Source of the DNA: Candidatus Thiocaldithrix dubininis
Lineage (GTDB): Bacteria; Pseudomonadota; Gammaproteobacteria; Thiotrichales; Thiotrichaceae
Assembly: GCA_029972135.1 (NCBI GenBank)
Contig: CP124755.1
Coordinates: 1,736,001-1,800,000 of the forward strand
Length of the DNA stretch: 64,000 nucleotides
Reading direction: 5' to 3'
Below, in pieces: positions 32,990 to 41,408 of the stretch. Each line of letters starts with the position of its first letter. The stretch's first letter is position 1. Both the position numbers and the translations under genes were made by a program. The notes under the pieces are model-generated. The model was not told the DNA's origin and made no database searches. It was given only the letters and a program-made list of their open reading frames with translations.

Positions 32990-34339
32990 ATGCAAACCAC
33001 AAAAATATACTTGCCCGAAGCGGAAATGCCGACCCATTGGTATAACATTATTGCCGATATGCCAAATCCGCCAGATCCGTATGTAGGTCCGGATGGTAAA
33101 CCTGTTCCTCCCGAAGCCATGTTAGCGATTTTCCCAGAAAGCATTTTACAACAGGAAATGAGCACCGAACGCTGGATTCCGATTCCAGAACCCGTGCGCG
33201 AAGCCTTAACCATGTGGCGACCTTCGCCTTTATATCGGGCGCATCGTTTGGAAAAGATGCTGAATACACCTGCGAAAATTTATTATAAAAACGAAGCAGT
33301 TAGCCCAGCAGGTTCGCATAAACCGAATAGCGCCGTGCCACAAGCTTATTATAACCGTGAAGCGGGTATCCGCCGTTTAACCACGGAAACCGGCGCGGGT
33401 CAGTGGGGCAGCTCATTGGCATTAGCCGGACAAATGTTTGGCATTGATGTGCGCATTTACATGGTAAAAATCAGCTATCAGCAAAAGCCTTACCGTCGCG
33501 CTTTAATGGAAACGTGGGGTGCAGAAGTTTACCCCAGCCCGACCAATATGACCGAAGCCGGACGTGCTGCCTTAGCCGCGATGCCAGACACCAACGGTTC
33601 ACTGGGTTTAGCGATTTCTGAAGCGGTGGAAGAAGCCGCCAGCCGAGCGGACACCAATTACGCCTTAGGTTCAGTGTTAAACCATGTGTTATTGCATCAA
33701 ACCATTATTGGGCAAGAAGCACGTAAGCAATTGGCGATGGTCGGCGATTATCCTGATATGATTTTCGCGCCTTGTGGTGGCGGTTCAAACTTTGGCGGCA
33801 TTGCATTCCCGTTCTTTGCGGATAAAGCTGCGGGGAAAAATGTGCGGTTAGTCGCTGTTGAACCCACTTCCTGCCCTACCTTAACCAAAGGCATTTACGC
33901 TTACGATTACGGCGATACCGCAGGCTTAACCCCATTGATGAAAATGTATACCTTGGGTCATGACTTTATGCCACCGGGCATTCATGCGGGTGGCTTACGC
34001 TATCACGGCGCGTCCGCATTAATTAGCCAATTGTATAACGAAGGCTTTTTAGAAGCGGTGGCTGTGCCACAACTGGAAACCTTTGCCGCAGGCGCATTAT
34101 TCGCCAAAAGCGAAGGCATTGTACCCGCCCCCGAATCCTGCCATGCGATTGCGGCGGTAGTACGTGAAGCGAAAAACTGTGCACAAACCGGCGAAAGCAA
34201 AACCTTATTGTTTAACTTATCCGGTCACGGTCACTTCGATATGGTCTCGTTTGAACGCTATATGCGCGGCGAATTAAACGACTACGAATACCCTGATGCA
34301 GCCATTCAAGCCTCTTTAGCGCATTTGCCGAAGTTTTAA
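32990..34339 (+). CDS. TrpB2-type tryptophan synthase beta-like PLP protein
   Basis: A 449-residue fold-II PLP enzyme of the TrpB2 group, longer than TrpB1. It has the TrpB2 N-terminus (THWYNIIADMPNPPDPY), GSHKPNSAVPQAYYN with the PLP lysine, TETGAGQWGSSLALAG, FAPCGGGSNFGG and LLFNLSGHGHFDM. TrpB2 makes tryptophan from indole and serine without needing TrpA. No trp genes are nearby. Its last 81 coding bases are duplicated 3 kb downstream, where a GC-rich cassette has inserted. Confidence 0.9.
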   Translation: MQTTKIYLPEAEMPTHWYNIIADMPNPPDPYVGPDGKPVPPEAMLAIFPESILQQEMSTERWIPIPEPVREALTMWRPSPLYRAHRLEKMLNTPAKIYYKNEAVSPAGSHKPNSAVPQAYYNREAGIRRLTTETGAGQWGSSLALAGQMFGIDVRIYMVKISYQQKPYRRALMETWGAEVYPSPTNMTEAGRAALAAMPDTNGSLGLAISEAVEEAASRADTNYALGSVLNHVLLHQTIIGQEARKQLAMVGDYPDMIFAPCGGGSNFGGIAFPFFADKAAGKNVRLVAVEPTSCPTLTKGIYAYDYGDTAGLTPLMKMYTLGHDFMPPGIHAGGLRYHGASALISQLYNEGFLEAVAVPQLETFAAGALFAKSEGIVPAPESCHAIAAVVREAKNCAQTGESKTLLFNLSGHGHFDMVSFERYMRGELNDYEYPDAAIQASLAHLPKF

Positions 34340-34348
34340 ACGGTACGG
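34259..34348 (+). repeat. 90-bp direct repeat, copy A (trpB2 3' end)
   Basis: Identical to 37252-37341 except for one base (g/a, a silent change). It covers the last 27 codons of trpB2, the stop and nine following bases. The two copies bracket the GC-rich permease/thioredoxin cassette. Confidence 0.95.
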
Positions 34349-34353
34349 GTTAT

Positions 34354-34382
34354 GCAGCTTTAGACGCGAGGTTTAAAGCTGC
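34354..34382 (+). terminator. Hairpin after trpB2
   Basis: GCAGCTTTA/TAAAGCTGC, nine pairs with an 11-base loop. A different hairpin with a similar start follows the second trpB2-end copy (37345-37373). Confidence 0.5.
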
Positions 34383-34607
34383 AAAGCTAGCTACCCATCA
34401 ACGATGCAATACACTTCATGCAACTTCTAATGAGGGTTAAAATCGAACAACTTTAAAATGAACAACCGCCTTTTCGCCAAGTGCAGGTTGGGCTATAATT
34501 TTGGAAAATGCTATGACAGGTCGCTACTGTTTCCTGCGCGGCAAAGGTGCGCTTACACTAGATCTATCTCCAAAATCGGCAAAAAGTGCGAGCTATAGGC
34601 AGTTGCC
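34383..34607. other. Gene-free left flank of the cassette
   Basis: About 225 bases with no supportable ORF, RNA or transposase. ATCGAACAAC at about 34440 recurs at about 37185 near the cassette's other end. Possibly degenerate mobile-element sequence. Confidence 0.4.
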
Positions 34608-35288
34608 TTAAAGCATGTTGAAACCTTGCCAGACCCACCATGTGCCAGTCATCACCAGAATCACCGCAAAGGTATGCCGCCCCGGCAACCAACGGTCATA
34701 ATGCGCAATGTGGCGGATCAGGGTATTGGCAACCGCAGGCATTGCCCCCGCCACCAGCAGCAGGATGCTATGCCCAATGCCGTAAACCAGCAGCAATAAC
34801 ATTCCCCACCACAACGATGCACCTAGCCACGAGCCAGTACTAACCAATGTCAACACCGCCGCCAGTGCCGGAGTCGCACACGGGCTAAGCACCGTGCCGA
34901 TCAGCCCACCCAACACAATAGCCCCCCACGTACCGGAGTTGGCAAAGCGTTGCTGCACCCCACTTGGCAGGCTGATACCGCAGGATGAAGCCGGACGCAG
35001 CCACAACCACGCACCCGCCGCCACCACCAGCAAGCCAACCGCGATAGACCAAGTACCGGAAACATTGCCAAACAATAGCCCCATCCGTGCCGCCAGCAAG
35101 CCAATGCCCAGCAACGTTATATTCATTCCGAACACAAACGCCGACGACAGCCACCACGCACGGCGCGGGTTATCCGCACGGCTGCCAACATAGCCAACCG
35201 CCACCGGAATCGCCGCTAATGCACACGGTGATGCAGAAGTCAGGATACCGCCCAGCAAGGCTGCCAGTATGCCTTCCCAACCCACCAT
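34608..35288 (-). CDS. CcdA/DsbD-like transmembrane electron carrier
   Basis: A 226-residue, six-helix protein. The two membrane cysteines lie in TSASPCALAAIPVAVGY (helix 1) and TVLSPCATPALAAVL (helix 4), the arrangement of CcdA/DsbD proteins that pass electrons from cytoplasmic thioredoxin to the periplasm. It overlaps the thioredoxin-like gene upstream by one base, so the two are coupled. GC content and CTG/TTG leucine use differ from flanking genes (38 G/C of 60 at 34861-34920), fitting horizontal acquisition with the rest of the cassette. Confidence 0.85.
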   Translation of the reverse strand: MVGWEGILAALLGGILTSASPCALAAIPVAVGYVGSRADNPRRAWWLSSAFVFGMNITLLGIGLLAARMGLLFGNVSGTWSIAVGLLVVAAGAWLWLRPASSCGISLPSGVQQRFANSGTWGAIVLGGLIGTVLSPCATPALAAVLTLVSTGSWLGASLWWGMLLLLVYGIGHSILLLVAGAMPAVANTLIRHIAHYDRWLPGRHTFAVILVMTGTWWVWQGFNML

Positions 35289-35716
35289 CAGGATTTACCA
35301 GCCTTGATGCCGAGTGCATCCAGAATTTCCTGCTGGGTCAACGCGCCCATGTGCCGTCCGGTTTCAGTACCGTTGGCATCGTAAAACACTTGGGTCGGCA
35401 TCAGCATAATGCGGTAGTTCGTGGTGTATTCGGGCTGTTTGACGATATTGACGTGGGCAATCGCAAGTTGCGTGCCGTAGTCCTGCTCCAGTTGCTGCAA
35501 CACTTTTGCCATTTGCTGGCAAGTCGCACAGGTATCCGAACCAAACTCGGCAATGGTCGGTTTGCCTTGCTGCAATACTTGTTGTACGATGTCACCCTCA
35601 ATGGCATGGACTTCGGTGGACAGTTGCATTGCCCCAAAACCCACGACTGCCACGAAAAATGCCACCAGCACCCACGTCATGCGTGGCCAGTGGAACAAAC
35701 CGCCCTGCCTGTGCAT
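35288..35716 (-). CDS. Membrane-anchored thioredoxin-like protein
   Basis: A protein of about 142 residues from ATG 35716 (AAGGGG seven bases upstream); a GTG at 35737 is less likely. It has an N-terminal membrane anchor (MTWVLVAFFVAVVGFGAM) and then a thioredoxin fold with the active site SDTCATCQQM and the cis-Pro loop IMLMPTQVFYD. It would sit in the periplasm and be reduced by the adjacent CcdA-like protein. Third gene of the four-gene cassette. Confidence 0.88.
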   Translation of the reverse strand: MHRQGGLFHWPRMTWVLVAFFVAVVGFGAMQLSTEVHAIEGDIVQQVLQQGKPTIAEFGSDTCATCQQMAKVLQQLEQDYGTQLAIAHVNIVKQPEYTTNYRIMLMPTQVFYDANGTETGRHMGALTQQEILDALGIKAGKS

Positions 35717-35727
35717 GGTTATTCCCC

Positions 35728-36015
35728 TTAGCAGCACTTACCGCCACTGCAACAGCCACCCGCTGCCGATGCTGCGACCGTTGCACCTGCCAACCAGCCT
35801 TCAATCGCGGCTTTGGAAGGAATGCCACCTGCATGAACCACCTTGCCATCCACCACCACGCCGGGGGTAGACATGACACCGTAGCCCATGATGGAAGGCA
35901 GGTCTTCGACCTTTTCTATTTCCACTGCGACACTGTTTGCTTTAGCCACATCTTCAATCAGTTTGAAGGTGGTTTTGCAGTTAGCACAACCCGTGCCGAG
36001 GACTTTGATTTGCAT
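35728..36015 (-). CDS. Small thioredoxin-like redox/metal protein
   Basis: A 95-residue minimal thioredoxin (redox-active disulfide protein 2 type). It opens MQIKVLGTGCANCKTTFKL with a CxxC and continues MSTPGVVVDGKVVHAGGIPS. A C-terminal tail GGCCSGGKCC adds four more cysteines and looks like a soft-metal or metalloid binding site. No signal peptide, so cytoplasmic. Genes of this kind commonly sit beside UPF0718 permeases, as here. Confidence 0.87.
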   Translation of the reverse strand: MQIKVLGTGCANCKTTFKLIEDVAKANSVAVEIEKVEDLPSIMGYGVMSTPGVVVDGKVVHAGGIPSKAAIEGWLAGATVAASAAGGCCSGGKCC

Positions 36016-36038
36016 GAAATACTCCTTGATTTCGTCAA

Positions 36039-37088
36039 TTACAAAACGAGATTAAAAATATACCCGACCAGTAAAATGCCTGTTGCCACTACACCAATAA
36101 AGGTGGCAATCAAACGTGGCTTCAGAACCTTGCGCAGAATAATCATTTCCGGTGCAGACAGCGCAATCACACTCATCATGAATGCCAGCACCGTACCGAG
36201 TGCAGCACCTTTCGCCAGCAATGCCTGCACGATTGGAATGACTCCGGCAGCATTGGTGTACATCGGCACACCCAACAACACCGCCGCAGGCACTGCCCAC
36301 CACACATCTTTACCCATGAAAGATGCCATAAAATCTTCTGGCACAAAGCCGTGGATCAGCGCACCCAAACCCACGCCAGTCACGATATAAGGCCACACCT
36401 TGCCGACAATTTCACGCACATGCTGAAAACCGTGCTGGATACGTTCCGCCCACTGCATCGCACTTGCGCCAACATTGCCAGCGGATTGAGTGTTTTGCAG
36501 CTTGCGTACCCAGTCTTCGAGGTGATTTTCCATGCCCAGTTTGCCAATCAACATCCCGGCGACAATTGCAATCACCAAGCCCATTACCAGATACAGCGCG
36601 GCAACTTTCCAGCCAAACAAGCCAAATAGCAAAATCAGCGCAACTTCATTCACCATCGGCGCAGCAATCAGGAAGGAAAACGTCACACCCAACGGTACGC
36701 CCGCTTGCAAAAAACCAATGAACAGTGGCACGGCGGAACAGGAGCAAAACGGGGTAACGATCCCTAAGGTCGCTGCCATCGCATTGCCCACACCTAAACG
36801 TTTACCGGACAATATCGCACGGGTACGTTCCGGCGAGATGAAGGTGTGGATAATGCCCATCACGAACACGATACCCGTCAGCAACAGCAATACTTTCGGA
36901 GTGTCGTAGAAAAAGAACTGCAATGCCCCACCAAGGTGGCTGTCACGCTCAACAGGCAGTGCGGCAACCAATGCTTCCGAAGCCGGAATCAGCAAGCGAT
37001 ACAGCAAAAACCATACCGCCACAGCCAGCAGCAAGAACAGCAACGGTTGTTGCGCGGGAAAGCGTCGTAATTGTTGGATAGCCTGCAT
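36039..37088 (-). CDS. UPF0718/ArsP-like permease
   Basis: A 349-residue membrane protein with about eight to ten helices. The signature TPFCSCSAVPLFIGFLQAG holds the Cys pair typical of the DUF318/ArsP permease family. PMVNEVALILLFGLFG and GVPMYTNAAGVIPIVQALL are the second-half repeats. ArsP members export trivalent organoarsenicals; other members have unknown cargo. Together with two thioredoxins and a CcdA-like protein, this suggests a thiol-linked metal, metalloid or sulfur transport unit. First gene of the cassette; the AT-rich block 37110-37170 upstream should hold its promoter. No regulator gene is present. Confidence 0.86.
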   Translation of the reverse strand: MQAIQQLRRFPAQQPLLFLLLAVAVWFLLYRLLIPASEALVAALPVERDSHLGGALQFFFYDTPKVLLLLTGIVFVMGIIHTFISPERTRAILSGKRLGVGNAMAATLGIVTPFCSCSAVPLFIGFLQAGVPLGVTFSFLIAAPMVNEVALILLFGLFGWKVAALYLVMGLVIAIVAGMLIGKLGMENHLEDWVRKLQNTQSAGNVGASAMQWAERIQHGFQHVREIVGKVWPYIVTGVGLGALIHGFVPEDFMASFMGKDVWWAVPAAVLLGVPMYTNAAGVIPIVQALLAKGAALGTVLAFMMSVIALSAPEMIILRKVLKPRLIATFIGVVATGILLVGYIFNLVL

Positions 37089-37251
37089 CGGTCGCCTCCT
37101 AAAGTGTCAGCAGCTTGTTGCATTATATATGATTATACGAATATACATAGAAGTGAATACAACCAAAATTTACAATTTTAATAGGATCGAACAACCTGTA
37201 ATGGCATCAAAACGCCTTTCACACGCCTCGATTAAGATTTCCAGAGCCTGT

Positions 37252-37332
37252 TATATGCGCGGCGAATTAAACGACTACGAATACCCTGATGCAGCCATTC
37301 AAGCCTCTTTAGCGCATTTACCGAAGTTTTAA
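37252..37332 (+). pseudogene. Stranded trpB2 3' fragment
   Basis: Encodes YMRGELNDYEYPDAAIQ and the remaining trpB2 C-terminus, identical in protein sequence to the intact gene. Upstream the frame runs into unrelated sequence (MASKRLSHASIKISRAC). Not a functional gene. Confidence 0.85.
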
Positions 37333-37341
37333 ACGGTACGG
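37252..37341 (+). repeat. 90-bp direct repeat, copy B (trpB2 3' fragment)
   Basis: Second copy of 34259-34348 with one mismatch. Its trpB2 frame is open from 37129 but has lost the rest of the gene, so it is a stranded tail. It is followed by a native-looking terminator hairpin at 37345-37373 (GCAGCCTTAG/CTAAGGCTGC). Confidence 0.95.
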
Positions 37342-37344
37342 TTA

Positions 37345-37373
37345 GCAGCCTTAGCGATTCAACCTAAGGCTGC
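37345..37373 (+). terminator. Hairpin after the stranded trpB2 end
   Basis: Ten-bp stem GCAGCCTTAG/CTAAGGCTGC, loop CGATTCAAC. Probably the original terminator of trpB2 before the cassette arrived. Confidence 0.6.
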
Positions 37374-37377
37374 CCAC

Positions 37378-37569
37378 CTATTTTCGTCTTAATCCCAACG
37401 ATCCAAGTTGTAAATATAAATCCCAAACGTCGCTGATATCGGTGGTAAACCAATGCGCATGTTGGGCAGATTGTGCAAATTGCGCTTGCACCTGTTGTAA
37501 AAAAGCATGATAACCGTGGTCGGCGCGGCGGGTTTCAATAGCTTGTATGGAATGCGTGTCAGCCGTCAT
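37378..37569 (-). CDS. Small hypothetical protein
   Basis: A 63-residue protein from ATG 37569 (MTADTHSIQAIETRRADHG), preceded by AAGGGGCAAGAC; a longer frame reaches 37620. It is helical and Gln/His-rich (FLQQVQAQFAQSAQHAHW), ending in ISDVWDLYLQLGSLGLRRK. No family recognised. It converges on the trpB2 fragment. Confidence 0.5.
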   Translation of the reverse strand: MTADTHSIQAIETRRADHGYHAFLQQVQAQFAQSAQHAHWFTTDISDVWDLYLQLGSLGLRRK

Positions 37570-37748
37570 TGTCTTGCCCCTTTTTCTTGAATACTGAACA
37601 CATTGCACTTGGCATACCAACTTATAATAGAATTCAAAATCAATTAGTTATGAAATTCATTATTTATAATTATTTTACATTTCTATCCAAATAATTAATA
37701 AATTAACTCAATAATTAACAAGGTCTTGAAACGATTTTTTAGGCAAGA

Positions 37749-37778
37749 TTGACCCTAGTCTTATAGACTCGTTACACT
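37749..37778 (+). promoter_or_regulatory. Putative yegD promoter
   Basis: TTGACC, 18 bases, TACACT; sigma-70-like, about 70 bases before the yegD start. Confidence 0.4.
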
Positions 37779-37848
37779 AAGTCGCTTTTGCATACCGCGT
37801 TTTCCCCAAACGCAATCAATGGGCTATCGCTTAATAGAGAGATTTCTG

Positions 37849-39102
37849 ATGAGTTTTTGCGGCTTAGATTTTGGCACGAGTAATTCCACTATTGGCGTGG
37901 CACAACAGCAACAGATTCGCATGGTACCTTTAGATGCCGACAAAACCACGCTGCGCTCTGCAATTTTTATTAATGACGAAGAACAGTGCATGAACTTTGG
38001 GCGCGACGCCATGAGCCATTATACCGACGGTATGGAAGGACGTTTGCTGATGTCCTTAAAAAGCGTGTTAGGTTCGTCGCTGATGCAGGAAAAAACCCGT
38101 GTACTCAATCAAATGCAGCCGTTTACCGCTATTCTCGGACATTTTATTCAATACCTTAAAAACCAAGCTGAACAGTTCAAACAAAGCGAAATTGACAGCG
38201 TGGTGTGTGGGCGTCCGGTCTATTTTAAAGATGGCAACCCAGAATTAGATAAACTTGCGCAAGATACGTTAGAAACTATTTTAAGGTCGGTCGGTTTTAA
38301 ACATATTAAATTTCAATTTGAACCAATTGCCGCTTCTGCTTTTTATAAAAAACAAATACGCCAAGAACAGTTAGTATTAATTATTGATTTGGGTGGTGGT
38401 ACGTCCGATTTTTGTTTAATTCGCATGAATCCGCATAATCCCGCCAGCTTAGACGATATTATTGCGGCTGACGGTATTCATATTGGCGGCAATGATTTCG
38501 ATAAACTGTTAAATTATGAAAAAGTCTCGCCGCATTTAGGGCGCGGTACGTTAATGCGTGCTTTAAATGGCAGTGATTTAGAAATCCCTAGCTATTGGTA
38601 TCACGACTTAGCCACTTGGCACAAAATCAATTTCTTGTACGGCAAACAAACCCTCATTGATATTCAACAAATTTACACACAAGCCTACGATAAAAGCAAA
38701 CTGGCGCGGCTAGTTGATGTAATTAAATACCGCTATGGGCATCAAATTGCTGAACACGTTGAAGCTTGTAAAATCCAATTCTCAACGCAAAATCAAACGG
38801 ATATTGATTTAAGTTTTATTGACGAAGCCTTATTTATTCCAGCGAGTAAAACCGAATTTGCTGATTTATTGCAAAACGATTTACTCAAACTTGAACAAAC
38901 GATTCAAAACTTATTAAATAATGCCGGTGTTAAATCAGAAGCGATTAACACCGTTTTTTTTACCGGCGGCTCAAGCAAAATTGACGCAATCCAACAGCAC
39001 ATTATGCGCTTATTTAGCCACGCTCAGAAAATGGAAGGTGATTATTTTAATAGTGTAGGTATGGGATTAACGATTGAAGCACAAGAAATTTATAACGGCT
39101 AA
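37849..39102 (+). CDS. yegD: Hsp70-like protein YegD
   Basis: A 417-residue actin-fold ATPase of the short Hsp70 group, without a substrate-binding C-terminal domain. The start at 37849 (MSFCGLDFGTSNSTIGVA) follows AGAGAG; a frame-extending ATG at 37819 is less likely. Phosphate-1 motif GLDFGTSNST, phosphate-2 LIIDLGGGTSDFCLIRM and adenosine loop VFFTGGSSKIDAI are intact. Cellular role is unknown for the family. A second Hsp70 (HscC) lies 8 kb downstream. Confidence 0.92.
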   Translation: MSFCGLDFGTSNSTIGVAQQQQIRMVPLDADKTTLRSAIFINDEEQCMNFGRDAMSHYTDGMEGRLLMSLKSVLGSSLMQEKTRVLNQMQPFTAILGHFIQYLKNQAEQFKQSEIDSVVCGRPVYFKDGNPELDKLAQDTLETILRSVGFKHIKFQFEPIAASAFYKKQIRQEQLVLIIDLGGGTSDFCLIRMNPHNPASLDDIIAADGIHIGGNDFDKLLNYEKVSPHLGRGTLMRALNGSDLEIPSYWYHDLATWHKINFLYGKQTLIDIQQIYTQAYDKSKLARLVDVIKYRYGHQIAEHVEACKIQFSTQNQTDIDLSFIDEALFIPASKTEFADLLQNDLLKLEQTIQNLLNNAGVKSEAINTVFFTGGSSKIDAIQQHIMRLFSHAQKMEGDYFNSVGMGLTIEAQEIYNG

Positions 39103-39133
39103 TACTTGCCGGTGAATTGCCTTACAAAATCAT

Positions 39134-39181
39134 AAAGACTGAATTTCTTTGCTGATTCAGTAGAAAAGAAACTCAGTCTTA
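39134..39181. terminator. Bidirectional terminator between yegD and dcd
   Basis: AAGACTGA.TTTCTTT / AAAGAAA.TCAGTCTT, 15 pairs with one mismatch, a 14-base interior, and T/A-rich sides. Both convergent genes end on it. Confidence 0.75.
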
Positions 39182-39201
39182 TGTCTTAATAATAAGCCTT
39201 G

Positions 39202-40902
39202 TTACGTCTTCGGCAATGTTACGCCGGTTTGCCCCTGATACTTGCCGCCACGGTCTTTATAGGAAGTCGCGCAAACTTCATCCGATTCAAAAAACAGCAT
39301 TTGTGCTACGCCTTCATTGGCGTAAATTTTTGCAGGTAACGGCGTGGTATTGGAAAATTCTAAGGTTACATGCCCTTCCCATTCCGGTTCTAAAGGCGTT
39401 ACGTTGACAATAATACCGCAGTTGTGCACGAATACACCGTTTTCTAAGGCAAAGTTTCCGGCTTCAGGTACTGTTAAACAGTAAACATCATGTTCACCAC
39501 CCACGGAGCGCACGGTCGTTACTTTGTGATTACGCCGATTTTCACCTTGCAAGCCACGGAATTTTTCTAATAAATCTGGAAAGCGCCTAAACACAGTGCG
39601 ATCACAGTCTAATGCGCGTGCTGCGCCACGAATTGAACCCGTTTGATTTAAAGCATCCCATACCACACATTCATTAATTTCACCCCGCAAACGCAATTGA
39701 CGGGCATGGGCGGCTTGCTTATGTCGCCGTTCTGTAGGCGAGTTTTCCCATGCAACCCGCATTCGGTCAGCATGGCGTAAGCGTTCAGCCTGATCTTGAT
39801 AACGTGCTAAGGTTGCTTCTCGTAAACGCTGCCGCGTTACATCGGACACATTTTGGCGTGCGGCTAATAATTCAGCGCGTTTCTGTGCATATTCATCATC
39901 ATGCCAAAAACGACTAGCGCGTTCACTTTGGATACTAGCATAGCGTTCTGCCCATTCAGGATTTTGCATACGCCGTTCTAAACCTACGCGAATGGATGCA
40001 CTGTGTTCATTTGGATCAAAATCGTCACTATATGTTTCGGCATTGTGCATTCGGATATGTTCTGATGCATCCATACGCACAATATTCCACGGATTATTAT
40101 TTAAACGATCAAAATCCACATGATGACGATGCGTATACGCGGCCTCGCCGTAAATATCATTGCGTAAATTCCATTCGTCAGCTAAGCGATGTGTCGGGTA
40201 TAAATGCCCATTTAGGGGTTGATAAACCATTTCATAGCCGCGATGTAATTGGCGATACAGTGGCATCAAAGACGCGCCCGGTGTCAGTTCCGCAGCAGCA
40301 CACCAACGCCCATCACGCAACATAAATAGGTGATCGGGCGTCGCAAAAATGCGCTTGCCATTATCTAAACTGACTTCAACTAGGTTATCGCGTCCCACAT
40401 ATCGGGGAGCATCCAGTTGAGTTACAATTAGGCGACCGTTTTCCCCAATGCTATATCCCCAAAATAATTCGCCTTGTTCAGCGCGTCTTGCCATGTCTTC
40501 TAAACTAGCTGATGTACCATCGACTAAGGCGACTTGCGTATCACCGCGAAAACAACGGGCGTAGGTCGATTTACCTAAACACACGACCAAGGTAGAGCGG
40601 GGAATTTTGAAATATTCCACAGTACGGGCAAGTGCAAATGAGTTCGGTGGAATAATGCAAACGTCGCCTTTAAAATCAACAAAACTTTTCTCATCAAAAT
40701 TTTTCGGGTCAACAATGGTGCTGTTGATATTAGTAAAAATTTTAAATTCATTCGCACAACGTACATCGTAGCCATAACTGGATGTGCCATAAGATACAAT
40801 TTTTTCGCCATTCATATAGCGCACTTGCCCCGCTTCAAACGGTTCAATCATGCCGTGTTGTTCTGCCATACGGCGAATCCAATGGTCGGATTTTATACTC
40901 AT
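39202..40902 (-). CDS. dcd: dCTP deaminase interrupted by an intein
   Basis: A 566-residue precursor: N-extein 1-116, intein 117-494, C-extein 495-566. The joined exteins make a 188-residue dCTP deaminase, the normal length, forming dUTP from dCTP. Motifs are [13 protein letters not shown], the active-site loop [21 protein letters not shown] and [12 protein letters not shown] with the catalytic Glu. The intein sits directly after the loop arginine (Arg116), so the unspliced protein should be inactive. dut, which consumes the product, is 20 kb away. The gene starts within the last four bases of the LEA-2 gene (ATGA overlap). Confidence 0.95.
   Translation of the reverse strand: MSIKSDHWIRRMAEQHGMIEPFEAGQVRYMNGEKIVSYGTSSYGYDVRCANEFKIFTNINSTIVDPKNFDEKSFVDFKGDVCIIPPNSFALARTVEYFKIPRSTLVVCLGKSTYARCFRGDTQVALVDGTSASLEDMARRAEQGELFWGYSIGENGRLIVTQLDAPRYVGRDNLVEVSLDNGKRIFATPDHLFMLRDGRWCAAAELTPGASLMPLYRQLHRGYEMVYQPLNGHLYPTHRLADEWNLRNDIYGEAAYTHRHHVDFDRLNNNPWNIVRMDASEHIRMHNAETYSDDFDPNEHSASIRVGLERRMQNPEWAERYASIQSERASRFWHDDEYAQKRAELLAARQNVSDVTRQRLREATLARYQDQAERLRHADRMRVAWENSPTERRHKQAAHARQLRLRGEINECVVWDALNQTGSIRGAARALDCDRTVFRRFPDLLEKFRGLQGENRRNHKVTTVRSVGGEHDVYCLTVPEAGNFALENGVFVHNCGIIVNVTPLEPEWEGHVTLEFSNTTPLPAKIYANEGVAQMLFFESDEVCATSYKDRGGKYQGQTGVTLPKT
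39421..40554 (-). mobile_element. HNH-type intein in dcd (378 aa)
   Basis: The intein begins at Cys117 ([13 protein letters not shown], block A) and has the block B histidine in [12 protein letters not shown]. It ends with [20 protein letters not shown] then His-Asn, followed by Cys as the +1 nucleophile. All splicing residues (Cys1, TxxH, penultimate His, terminal Asn, +1 Cys) are present. In between lies an HNH endonuclease segment ([20 protein letters not shown]), a basic coiled region and a helix-turn-helix-like part ([20 protein letters not shown]). The HNH looks complete, so homing may still be active. Confidence 0.93.
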
Positions 40903-41345
40903 TGCTGTACTCCAATAGCACCTTGTCGTTGAAACGGCACGCTTAACATGGGCAAACGTACCGCCCCGTCTAATTGATAATTCGCTTGTCGATCACGCCA
41001 GAGCATAGGCGCGAGTCTTAAGATTTCGCCGACTTGTAAGCGTACTGGAATCTCGACTAACACTGGGCGTTGAGAAGGCAAGCTCATATTCTGTGCTTGT
41101 TCGCCACTTGCCACCGCGACACCATTTAAGCGTAAATGATAACTCACACCTTGCAGCGGTAAGGTAAAGGCGTTGGGATTGGTAACGTTTAAAGTGACTA
41201 AGCCGGTAGTTTCACGTAAGGATAAATGCTGTAAAGTCACTTGTTGAACCACTACTTTCGGTGGCTCAACCACATTGGAAACACTACTACAAGCGGCGCT
41301 TATGCTGATTAACATAAGCGTGGCGCTAAGTTTTTTTAAATTCAT
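40899..41345 (-). CDS. LEA type-2 family lipoprotein
   Basis: A 148-residue lipoprotein from ATG 41345 ([20 protein letters not shown], lipobox Cys19). The body is the LEA-2/WHy beta fold: LHLRLNG-like strands in [20 protein letters not shown] and [16 protein letters not shown], then [15 protein letters not shown]. Such proteins are linked to desiccation or envelope stress; function is unproven in bacteria. It is transcribed into dcd with a 4-base overlap. Confidence 0.82.
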   Translation of the reverse strand: MNLKKLSATLMLISISAACSSVSNVVEPPKVVVQQVTLQHLSLRETTGLVTLNVTNPNAFTLPLQGVSYHLRLNGVAVASGEQAQNMSLPSQRPVLVEIPVRLQVGEILRLAPMLWRDRQANYQLDGAVRLPMLSVPFQRQGAIGVQQ

Positions 41346-41408
41346 GGCGATGCAATGCCCTGCTATCAGAAGACCGCCCATACTAGCGAAATCGGCTTAA
41401 ATCGTCAT

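Noticed and set aside
35506-36390. Long plus-strand frames over the permease/thioredoxin cassette
   Set aside because: High-GC antisense shadows of four well-supported minus-strand genes.
37110-37170. ArsR-type operator before the permease
   Set aside because: The AT-rich dyad (TATAT..ATATA) is too weak and no regulator gene is present.
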